From: Clavaria fumosa | Taxonomy: Eukaryota > Basidiomycota > Agaricomycetes > Agaricales > Clavariaceae | Assembly (NCBI GenBank): GCA_951802425.1 | Contig: OX637801.1 | Location: 2,108,001 to 2,172,000 of the forward strand | Reading direction: 5' to 3' | DNA length: 64,000 nucleotides | Shown: piece by piece, positions 45,391 to 56,056 of the stretch | Position numbering within the stretch: position 1 is the stretch's first letter | How the letters are laid out: each line of letters opens with the position of its first letter | Notes under the pieces: model-generated | What the model saw: the letters and a program-made list of their open reading frames with translations, nothing else | Told to the model about the DNA's origin: nothing | The model's database searches: none | Program-made: the position numbers and the translations under genes

Positions 45391-47919
45391 TCATCGACCA
45401 GCCACTGTCCGGGTGACCTCCGTATCCGCGGTCCCATTGGCTTGTCCACCCCCAACAATACCCGAAATGACTTTTTGTAAATCTGCCCATTCCGGCTCCC
45501 GCGGAACCCCCAAGTCTCCAATATCGTAGACGTAGAGACGTCCATCGCTGCCGCCTAAGGCGGCGCGACGGCCATCCTTGCGGTCCCATTGCATCTTGTT
45601 GATAGCGCGACCAGAACCAACGCTTGTGGATACAACAGGGACCTATATTGCATCCGTCAATCAAATGAAACGTCGCCCGGGAGTCCCAGAGTCTCACATC
45701 CACTCACTTCTGTATCCGTGTTCAGATTCCAGAGATCGAACCTTCCTGATCCATCCACTGTCCCGAATAGCGCTGGATGTTGTGGATGCCATTTGACGTC
45801 GTATACATAATCATCCGCTTCCTCAAACGAGTAGATCGGCGACACAGTCTGGACTGTCGTCGAATGCTTCGCGGGTGACTTGACGCGCCATAGCTTGACG
45901 GTCCAATCAACTGAGCACGTGAGGAACAAGTCCGAAAAATCCACAGGTCCAATAAGTGGATGGAAATGAAGCCCCATCACTGGCCCCGAGTGTGCTTTAT
46001 AGATATCGTGCTGATTCAACCCTGCCTTGTGACCGGCACGGTCATGGCGATTTGCTTGATATACGTTTCCTTCTTCCGTGCCCAACCAGAAGGTAGTCGT
46101 CTCATTGTCCGGGAAATCGAGAGCAGTGACCGCAACCTCCCCCGTCCTGCTATGGCCCGGGTGTACCAGTTCCAGCGTTTCCTATCGACCAGGAGAGAGG
46201 AGAGCGCGTCAGCCCTGCAAGGACAATTGGCATACATCCTACCTGCGGTTGAGCAAGCATATCCACTAACCAACTACACACAGTTCCATCCGTGCTACTG
46301 GTAATCAAGTTATGCGCATTCTGTGTTCCCACCATTTGCATCGCATATACGGGGTGTGTATGTCCAGCCGCCGATAACGGCGTCTTAAGCACTGGAAGAT
46401 GTTTTGCTCGGGTATCCCATAACAGTATTTGGCCAGAATACGTGCCGCCAAAGATGAGATTGGAATGGAAAGGTGAGAAAGTCACAGACAGAACGTCAGA
46501 CTACATTGATGAACGCGATCAATACCAAGTGAATCAGCGCAAAAGATTTGTTCACTGACTTGAGAATGGAAAACGAATTCAGGCCGTTCCAGAAGGTGCA
46601 AGTTCCACACTGCGACAATGCCGTCTGGTTCATTTAAGGCCGCTGGATTCTTATTATATGATGCTACGCTCAATTCTGGGTACTGTGTGTGCAATGTGTG
46701 AACAATAAGTCTCAGCATGATGATGTCAGGAAGTTTACCTTTGGCGACCAATCAACATCAGTGATTGACCGATTCTTTCCATAGCGCTCATCCCAAAACG
46801 CGCATACACGCTTCACGCGTCTCCCTTCTGAGTCGTCGCTGTTGTTGAGCGTGAGAGGCGTCAAACACAGCGAGGAAGTATATCTGACCCTCCAGATTCC
46901 GCGCCAATGGTATAATCTCGTATGTAATCGTAGTTGTCATTGAGAGCTCTCTGCACAATCTTTGATGAGTGCTCCACGAACTCCAGGAATTCTGGGGCGG
47001 TGAGAATATTTATCCGCTCTTCATCCGTCAGCTCTGAAGATATCGCAATGAGGAGAGATGCCTGACAATCGCAGAACGTAAAAGGCGAGCACCTCGTATT
47101 TCTTGCTCGAGCTCAATCTCTAATTTGACCGTCTCTTCTTCCAGCTCCTTCTCACGAATGGCACGCTCCGCCTCCTGGTCTCGTTCCTTGAGTACGCGCT
47201 GACGGGCTTCTTCCTCACCCTCGGTGTCAGAGGATTCGGAATCTATCGCCGTTGTTTGCACTTCCTTGTTGTAGATGACCCGTTCCTACAAGTGCGCGTC
47301 ACACAACAACACGCAATATGTCCGAGCGTCGGCGAACGGGCGGACCTTTTGGGGTAATTCAAATAGCTCCTGCTCAAACTCAATCAAGTCAGGAATTAAA
47401 CGGGGAGTCATTACGCTTGCCATCGCGTCGGGACCGTCAGACCCATTTGCGAAAACAAGAGGCCAAACTCACGCTCACCGCTCCACGACATGCTCGGTGG
47501 ACGACTGGGCTAGCGCGGTCAGACGCTCGGAGCCGAAGTCGCTCTGCCTACTGACGCGTCCGGAAAGTGATAGGGCCGACCCAGGCAGGACATTTGGGCC
47601 GAGCGTCGGCGTGCCAGGTATTGAAGACGACGGAGTTAAATCGCCAATGCTCTCTAGACCCGCGCGACCACTTCCGGACATGAGGCCGCTAATTAGATCA
47701 TCTACATCCCTTCTGCTCGAGTGAGAGTAGGGACCAGTTTGGGAGGCCTGAGGATTGTCGCCGTGAGCAACTCGACCGCCAGTCAACTCGGCTAGAACGG
47801 TGTCGCACCTCGCTCGTTCGTCGATCTGTGTCTGCTTTCTGTCGGTCGGCGCGGGCCTTTCTCAGGTCTGCGAGTTTCGCCTTCTTTGCTTCGATTTCAG
47901 CTCTTCGCTTGTCTGACAT
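45391..47919 (-). CDS. Cytoplasmic dynein intermediate chain (source copy)
   Basis: The intermediate chain scaffolds the dynein motor and binds dynactin. The start [20 protein letters not shown] is the N-terminal charged helix that contacts dynactin p150. A serine-rich linker follows ([20 protein letters not shown]), then VIYNKEVQT, an acidic/coiled segment, and [41 protein letters not shown]40 propeller makes up the C-terminal half ([93 protein letters not shown]). The stop is TGA at 45391. About eight short introns. It is divergent from lanosterol synthase across 347 bp. Confidence 0.93.
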
Positions 47920-48266
47920 TGTGGACCCCGATGCAGAGCAGTGAGAGCACTGTTTTGATTGATGTTGTCAGTATACAAAGTTGCCGTTCATGAGCTTGGG
48001 GTCCATGGGTAGCGGGATGCCCGTGACCTAATGGCATCGTATCTCATGAGATTCTATCACGACTCGGAACACGAGTGCGCCAACAATTAGCGCATTTTCA
48101 AGGTTCAATACTTCAATACTTAGCGCTCGCTTAGCCATTGCACAACCTTGGCACTGACAACTAACTGAGCAGAGGCGAGTGGGCTTAGGATCGCCTTTTT
48201 CGGACTCGGAGACTCGCGTGATGTCGTACCATCACGCGTCATAGCAGGGCGCGACATCGTACCACC
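47920..48266. promoter_or_regulatory. Divergent promoter, dynein IC / lanosterol synthase
   Basis: 347 bp separate the two start codons. It contains a small repeat, GATGTCGTACCA and GACATCGTACCA, just before the ERG7 ATG. The presumed circle was opened here at 47949/47950, 31 bp upstream of the dynein ATG. The copy therefore keeps 318 bp of ERG7 upstream sequence but only 31 bp of dynein upstream sequence. Confidence 0.6.
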
Positions 48267-51016
48267 ATGTACTCTGCATTAAACCTCCCGCAGTCTGGCG
48301 AAACTCCTTTCACCGACTATTCGAGGTGGAGGCTTCAAGTCAGCGACGGTGGTCGACACGTCTGGAAATATCTGAAGTCGGACGAAGAGGCTGCTTCTTG
48401 GCCGCAGAATTCGGTGGACAAGTTCTGGCTCGGCATACCACTAGTAAGATCTCCACTCGCGTCAGAGGTGGGTCTCTGACCTTGCCCAGGCTCTGCCATC
48501 GCTTCCGCCTGCCAAGACCCCAAAGGAAGCTGCGCGGAATGGCTATACGTTCTTCAAACACCTGCAATCACATGATGGGCATTGGCCAGGCGAATACGGC
48601 GGCCCTATGTTTCTCATGCCTGGTTTGATAATAGGTTCTTACGTGACTGGTATGGGTTTTACGGACGAACAAAGGCTGGAGATGGTGAGGTACCTGTTCA
48701 ATCGAGCGAATCCGGAAGACGGGGGTTGGGGCATGTATGTTCGCTCGCAGTTTACTGGCACACAGAAAATTTGGCTGACGCAGTCATGAATTCAGCCATA
48801 TCGAAGGACACTCGACGATGTTTGGGACTGCGCTGAATTACACCGCGTTGAGGATCCTGGGAGTGTCTGCTGAACATCCTGTCTGCGTCAAGGCCCGTGG
48901 GACAATGCACAAACTTGGCATGTCCGTTTGCGGTGCATTGCTGGTCGATTGCTAATCAAGGATACCCAGGTGGTGCGGCTAGCATCCCCGGTTGGGGGAA
49001 ATTCTGGTTGTCTGTCCTGAATGTGTATGAGTGGGAAGGGATGAACCCTGTCCCACCCGAACTCCTGTATGTCGAATGTGTCGTCTGAGTTCATCAGAAT
49101 CTGATGCCCGACTAGACTGCTTCCCGAGGCTCTGCCCATTCACCCGCATCGCTGGTGGATCAACACACGCATCGTATTTATCCCGATGAGTTATTTATAT
49201 GGCGTCAAATTTAAAGCTCCCGAGAATGATCTAATCCTGTCCTTACGCGAGGTATCTCTTTCACTATCGCAATTTATAGCGCTCGCTGACTGGTGCATTT
49301 TAAGGAACTTTATACAGAAGACTATTACCAAATAGATTGGCCCGCTCAGCGCAATAATATTTGTCACGCGGATCTCTATGCGCCCCACACCCGGCTTTTC
49401 GATTTCCTGAATCTGATTCTAGGGGCATATGAGCTCTGTAGCCCTCCTCTGATCCGTCGCAGGGCCATACGACTCGCTTATGAGTTGTGCGTTTATGAAG
49501 ACGAAAACACGGCTTATCAAGGAATTGCACCTGTGTCAAAAATGATGAATGTCATCGTCCGTGCGCATGCGGACGGTCACGAGTCAGAAGCCTACAGGCT
49601 GCATGAGTCGAAACGCGTCGATTTCATGTGGCTTGGCCCCGACGGAATGAGGATGACTGGCACAAATGGCTCGCAGTTGTGGGACCTCGCATTCGTCACA
49701 CAGGCGTTGGTCGAGACCGGACTCGCTAGTCTAGAGGAGAACAAGGAGAGTCTGGGAAAAGCACTTGCTTGGTTGGAGCAAGGACAAATGAGGGAGAATC
49801 CGAAGCATTTTGAGGTCTGCTACAGGCATAGAACGAAGGGCGCTTGGGGGTTCAGCACTAAGGAGCAAGGATATACAGTTAGCGATTGTACGGCCGAGGG
49901 ACTGAAGAGCGCGCTGTATCTGCAGAGTTTGCCGTACGTCCTCACGGCATCATATATGTGTTTTTGATGACTGTTTTTGTTAGCTTTACGCCGAAACTGA
50001 TTTCTGAGGGCCGGCTACGTGATGCGGTTGATACTCTGATGAGCTTACAGAACCCTAATGGAGGATTTGCGTCATATGAATTAGTTAGGGGTCCTTGGTG
50101 GTTGGAATGGTTGAACGCTGCCGAAGTGTTCGGTATGACGCCTGCTCTCATCTCTCTCGCGTCTCCCTAATGAATTCGTCAGGCGATATTATGATAGAGT
50201 ATTGTTATCCGGAGTGTACCACCAGCGTCATCACAGCCCTAGCAATTTTCCGAAAATTTTATCCGGATTATCGAACTGGAGAAATTGAGTGCGTGACTCA
50301 CTAGACTGCGATTCTTATGGGATTCTAATCTAGTATATAGTCGCACCATCCGTTCTGCAATCAATTACCTGCATTCTGCTCAGCAGGCGGAGGGCGGATG
50401 GATTGGTTCCTGGGGCATTTGCTTTACGTATGCTACAATGTTTGCGTTGGAAAGTCTCGCATTGGTAGGAGAGACTTATGGGGCTAGCGAGCACGCGCGA
50501 CGAGGATGCGATTTTCTCTTAGGGAAGCAGAGATCGGACGGAGGCTGGGGTGAAAGTTATAAGGTGAAATATCTCGTTATCCGCTACCGACAAGACCACT
50601 GATGCGAGGTGTTCAGAGTTGTGAGCAGGCGGCCTGGGTTGAGCATAAGGATACACAAGTTGTCCAGACCTGCTGGGCCGCGATGGCGCTAATGTATGCC
50701 CACTATCCAACAGCAGAGCCACTAGAGAAGGCAGTGAGATTGGTTATGTCGAGGCAGTTACCCGTTGGTCCCTCTCATCTATGCGTAGCAGCATCACCAC
50801 TGTTTATTTTTCTAACGAGTCCTTTATTTTCAGGATGGTTCTTGGGCACAAGAAGCCATTGAGGGAGTATTTAACAAGACGTGTGCAATATCATACCCGA
50901 ACTTCAAATTCTCCTTCCCCATATGGATGTTGGGCAAGGCAGATGCATACTTGAAGGTTTTGAGGGCTGAGAAAGTAGGGAAGGAAACTGTGCTTGGAAA
51001 TGGGGTTGGAAGTTGA
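48267..51016 (+). CDS. ERG7: Lanosterol synthase (oxidosqualene cyclase), source copy
   Basis: The enzyme cyclises 2,3-oxidosqualene to lanosterol at ER/lipid-droplet membranes. The N-terminus is [20 protein letters not shown]; then [40 protein letters not shown]. The catalytic motif DCTAE occurs in [20 protein letters not shown] (near 49883). QW-type repeats include [30 protein letters not shown] and [12 protein letters not shown]. The C-terminus is [20 protein letters not shown]. About nine introns; the one at 48918-48969 must be GC-AG to keep frame. The stop is TGA at 51014. The length is typical of a fungal ERG7. This copy reads SIPGWGKFW where the right-hand copy has the family-typical Ala. 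Confidence 0.93.
48918..48969 (+). other. GC-AG intron in lanosterol synthase
   Basis: The exon ends AAA CTT G and the intron opens GCATGT and closes CCCAG, giving K-L-G-G-A-A-S at the family's conserved LGGA site. Using the GT two bases downstream would bring in a stop codon. The same GC donor is present in the right-hand copy. Confidence 0.75.
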
Positions 51017-51231
51017 ACGGAATGCCTTTCATTATCAAATGTCGATGTTCTACCTGTACTTGCAGACTTGCCCTTGTACACGTGATTGCACCATTCGCAA
51101 GAATGAACTAAGACCAAACAGATGATGTGCTTGCAAGTCATTCCTCCCGATGCGAAAGCACCGTCTTTCCGCTTCGGAGCCCACCGTTAGCGTTGCAGGG
51201 AGCAGTTCCTTCCCTTTGCTAGACGGGCCTC

Positions 51232-54200
51232 ATGTCGGCGACTCCGTCGATATCTTCAGTCGCGCGAATCGCGTTCTTGGCTTCAGATGTGATCGTGGAC
51301 TCGCTGCCCGCTCCACCCTCGTCGTCGGCGTTCAGCGACAAATTCTCATCTTTATCGAAGACGAAATCCCATAGTCCTGTCGTGCTCTCCGTTCCTGCCG
51401 GAGGTGACGCGGGTTCTACGATACTCCGCCAATCGGACGCTCGCCTTGTGTCCTTCACCTCGTTGTCAAGCTCCCAACTGGTGGACGGACTGCTCTATCA
51501 CATCCCAGAGCTTTCGAATCTCTCGCTTGTGCTTCATCTGGCCGTGACCGTTGATCTCTCCGACACCTTACTCCTCCGCTCTGCGGTACCCTTCTTCATT
51601 TTATCACACACCGCTCAAGAGGCCCATGATAATGCGATTCTCGCGTCGAAGCTGGCAACAACAGAGAAAAGATGCGTTGTTCATGTGTTCTACGTTGGCG
51701 ATTTGCGCGAGTCGGTAGAGGAAGTTGCTGAAGAGACAATTCGGTTTTTCCTGAAGGTCGGAAAACATCGCGCTTCGAATAAGCCCAGCGAAAATGGACA
51801 CTCTGATACTTCTCTCTCGTCTTCTGGAGAGTTAGCTCATTTGAAGGCTTACAATTCCGTTGCGCTCGCAACTTCCGCCCTTCTCCGTCGAGATGTAGAA
51901 CCGTTTTCCGCGTGGGTCGTAGGAGAAGCAGATTGTTGCGTAGTTATCCTTGGACGATGCAATTTGTCTATGAATATTGGTGGAGTTCTCGTCATCGTCG
52001 TATCTCTTGTCACGCCTTTGCCTTCCTCGCGTATCCTTGCTGCTCTGCCATCTTCTGTGTCTCGCATATTGGTTTTGGAGCAAGCTTTTCGATGGAGCAT
52101 GAAGTGGACACCGTTGTACCTCGACATCATCGGCGCTTTACAGAATCACAAATCGGGCGAGAGACCAGTAGTTCACAGTGGATTGCTCGGCGATACAACT
52201 GGCGTCACGGAAGCTGACTTATTGAAGTTGGTAAAAGGAGCCTCCACGCCTTCAACTTTACCTCTCCAACTCGGCTCCATACCGGTTTCTGAGCAGTCCA
52301 CGGAGTCTCCATATGTCCCAAAGCACGAGTCTGCGTATACCAAGATACTGTCTCGTCTATTAGGGGAGCGATTAGAGGTTTCCAACTCGCCCAGTTTAGT
52401 CAAGACGCAGGGCGTGCTGGCCACCAGCCCGGAATTTGCGCTGGGGCGCATTCGCGGACAACTCTCTCTGCGCTCAGATCTTGCCCGCTCGGTGATGGAA
52501 TTACTTGAGTCTGCAGACACTCCTGCAGACCTCCAGTCTCTGCTGAGCCGCTGGCTTAACACCAATGACCGCGTCGAAGAGAGCAGAATGCTTGGCGCCG
52601 AAATTATCGATAACATAGAACGATCCCGTTTGATGCATCCCGCGGCCGTGCAGGTCCTCTCTCTCAAGGACCATCTGCCGGAGCGTTCGCGTTGGATCAT
52701 TGGGTCCGATGCATGGTCGTACGATCTTGGCGCTTCAGGCCTGCATCATGCCATTACTTCAGGACTCAATCTCAACATTCTGGTCATCGATACGACCCCT
52801 TACTCTGCACGAAGTTCTGTAGATCCAGAGCGCAGAAAACGGGACATTGGACTGTATGCGATGAATCACGGCAATGTATACGTCGCCAGCGTGGCTGTAT
52901 ATTCTTCGTATTCGCACGTGTTGCAGGCCTTGGTCGAAGCAGACCGTTTCAATGGGACGAGCGTCGTTCTCGCGTACCTGCCCCACAAGTCCGAAACCTC
53001 ATCCGCTCTTGACGTCCTGAAAGAGACCAAGCTTGCCGTAGACGCCGGGTACTGGCCTTTGTACAGATGGGATCCCAGCAGAGAAAAGGAGGGAAAGGAG
53101 CCGTTCATCCTTGATTCAGATGCTATCAAGAATGACCTGCAGCAGTTCCTGGATCGCCAAAACCACCTCTCGCAGTTAGTGCTGTCACAACCCAAATTTG
53201 CGACAGAGTTGGTCTGTAGCCTGGGCGCGAACATCAAAGAAGCAAGGAAGAAAAAAGCCCAAAAAGCGTACGAGGCATTGGTCTCCGCTATCGATGCTCC
53301 GCCTTTGACGGTGCTGTATGCTTCCGATGGTGGGAAAGCAGAGAAAGTCGCCAAAAGACTCGCCACCCGCGGCAAGTCAAGGGGTTTGTCGACCACCGTC
53401 GCGACAATGGATTCAATGGTTCTGGAAAGTCTGATGGAGGAGGATCATGTGGTCTTTATCACTTCGGTGGCTGGACAAGGCGAGCCTCCACAAAACGGGC
53501 GAACGTTATTTAAGACAATCAATGCCGCTATCGCCCGGGGAGAGAAGATCTTTTCTAAGCTCAAATTTACTGTGTTTGGAATGGGAGATAGTCATTATTG
53601 GCCTCGGCGCGAAGACGCGCAATACTACAACAAACCCGCCAAAGATTTGAACGCCCGTCTCGAGCAGCTCGGTGGTCAGCGCTTTGCCGAACTCGGGCTT
53701 GGCGACGACCAGGATGCGGATGGTCCAGAGACCGGCTATAAGCTGTGGGAGCCTTTGGTTTGGAAAGCTTTGGGCGTGGATTCTGTTGAAATTCTAGAAT
53801 CTGAGCCAGAGCCCATTACGAACGAACACATTAAAGCGGCCTCTCGGTATTTACGCGGCACTATTCAGGAAGGTCTCGAAGACACCAGCACCGGCGCTCT
53901 CGCTCCCAGCGATGGCCAAGTCACTAAGTTCCACGGAATATATCAGCAAGATGATCGAGATATCCGAGATGAACGACAGGCAGAAGGGTTGGAGCCTGCT
54001 TACGGCTTTATGATTCGTGTCCGAATGCCGGGCGGTGTTTGCGAGCCTAAGCAGTGGCTTCAAATGGACCAGATCGCCGACGAGCACGGTTCTGGAACCT
54101 TTAAGATCACCACTCGGCAAACGTTCCAATTTCACGGTGTTATCAAGAAGCACTTGAAGCCCGCTATTCAGGCGATCAATCGGGTCCTACTGGACACGCT

Positions 54201-55966
54201 TGCTGCTTGTGGCGACGTCAACAGGTGGGTCTGGGCATCTATAATCATGTGCGCTGGCTAAACACCATTGCGATGACCAAGGAACGTCATATGCTCTGCT
54301 ATTCCGTCCTTCTCAAAGCTTCATACTCAAGTCTATGAATTCTCTAAGCGCGTCAGCGAGCATTTACTTCCACGAACAACCGCCTACCACGAGATCTGGC
54401 TGGACAAAAAGATGGTGGCTGGCGAAGCATTGAAGGATTTTGAACCCTTGTATGGAGAATTTTACCTTCCACGGAAAGTGCGTGTTGAGCCATTCGGTCG
54501 TTCACATTGTGTGATGCTTGGTTTACAGTTCAAAATTGCTGTAGCTGTTCCCCCTACGAACGACGTAGATGTTTTCACGAATGACGTCGGGTTCATTGCT
54601 ATTGTAGACCGCAAGGGCAGCCTCACTGGTTTCAATGTTACCGCCGGCGGTGGCATGGGAGTCACTCATGGCAACAAAAAGACATATCCACGGCTGGGAG
54701 ATCTGCTTGGCTTTTGCACCGTGGATCAGGGTCCAATTGTTGCAGAAAAAATCATGTTGACGCAGCGAGACTATGGCAATCGTGTCGAGTAAGCGTCTTT
54801 CCTCTTGGCATATGCTTTCGCCCTTACTAAGTCGTCTTACCAGCCGGAAGGTATGTTGTCTTCAGGGTTCAAATCGAAAATATTCCTTCGCTCACTGGTA
54901 GTTGACCAGAATGCCAGACTCAAATATACAATTGATAGGATGGGATTGGACACCTTCAGAGATGAAGTCGAAAAGCGCCTAGGCTACAAGCTCCAACCTG
55001 CCCGTCCCTTCGTGTTCGATCGGAACGTCGATGACTTCGGTTGGACGATTGGGGAGAACGGCAAACATCACTTTATGCTCTTCATTGAGAACGGTCGGGT
55101 GCAGGACGAACCGGGCCTTGACTTCAAGACCGGGCTACGGGAGATTGCGAAGGTCCATAAAGGCACCTTCCGACTGACGGCTAATCAACATCTGATGATT
55201 GCTGACATCGCAACTGAGAATTTGCCTGTCATCAAGAACTTATTAGCCCGATACAAGCTGGACAATTTGTCACACACTGGCCTTCGACTCTCATCTTCGG
55301 CCTGCGTTGCTTTTCCATCATGTGGTATGTTTATTTCGGTCGGGAGTCGAGGGACCATCCTTAACCCAATTATCCCGCAGGTCTCGCAATGGCGGAATCT
55401 GAACGTGTACGTTCACGGAAGTTTTCTCCTCCTAGCGACAGATGAGCCAATGATTTTGCAGTATCTACCAATACTCATCGACAAAGTTGAAAAGATGTGT
55501 GAGGAGAATGGGCTTCGTAATGACGCTATCGTCATGCGTATGACTGGGTGCCCCAATGGCTGCGCGAGACCCTACGTAGCTGGTGCGTGAATTGGTGATA
55601 CGTCGTTCAGTTTCATGTGCTTGACGCTTCTGCAGAGGTGGCTTTTGTGGGGAAAGCCCCTGGGACCTATATGATGCTCCTTGGCGGCGGCTACTACGGT
55701 CAAAGACTGAACAAAATTTATCGAGGTAAGGCCTCCATGACCATTTTTACGTGATATGATCTGATAGAGCCTCAGAAACTGTGACTGAGCCTGAGATCCT
55801 GGCCATTTTAAAGCCAATGATCAAACGTTACGCGTTAGAGCGTCACGACGGAGAACGCTTTGGTGACTTTGTGATTAGAGCTGGATACATCTCACCAACC
55901 ACCAGCGGCAAAGCTTGGTATGACGGTATGGGAGGTGAAGGTGAATATAAGGAGGCAATAGTTTGA
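51232..55966 (+). CDS. MET5: Assimilatory sulfite reductase (NADPH) beta subunit
   Basis: Met5 reduces sulfite to sulfide with sirohaem and a 4Fe-4S cluster. The N-terminal ~650 residues resemble the TPP/pyruvate-ferredoxin-oxidoreductase-like part. A flavodoxin domain follows ([46 protein letters not shown]). The hemoprotein part then shows [41 protein letters not shown] and TAGGGMG. The cluster ligands are in [19 protein letters not shown] and [13 protein letters not shown]. Introns occur only in the 3' third (from about 54225), including two that flank a 7-nt exon at 54844-54850. The stop is TGA at 55964. The start lies 215 bp after the ERG7 stop. Its first 444 bp are duplicated at 58674-59117. 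Confidence 0.93.
54844..54850 (+). other. 7-nt micro-exon in MET5
   Basis: The upstream exon ends GTC GA (54788). Intron 54789-54843 has a GTAAGC donor and ACCAG acceptor. The exon CCGGAAG follows. Intron 54851-54909 has a GTATGT donor and ACCAG acceptor. The next exon starts AAT GCC AGA. The joined reading is [15 protein letters not shown], matching the conserved R-K-x-A-R-LKYT of sulfite reductases. Confidence 0.75.
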
Positions 55967-56056
55967 AACGAAGTTGCTGTACTGTACACACAATAAGCAA
56001 AGTGATCCGTGGGAATCTTTTGCCTAATTGGCGGCTGCAGATCGTTCTCTGTGCCT

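Larger units (their letters stand above)
45334..51675. repeat. Source segment of the permuted duplication (6,342 bp)
   Basis: This interval contains the dynein IC gene, the divergent promoter, lanosterol synthase and the first ~148 codons of MET5. It recurs at 56057-62412 in inverse orientation with its two halves exchanged. In the copy, 45334 is joined directly to 51675 (at 58673/58674) with one shared base, and the copy begins and ends at 47950 and 47949 of the source. Confidence 0.95.

Noticed and set aside
48018..48085. tRNA-like stretch in the ERG7 promoter (TGACCTAATGGC)
   Set aside because: It resembles an A-box only. The expected T-arm is absent and the motif sits inside a promoter.
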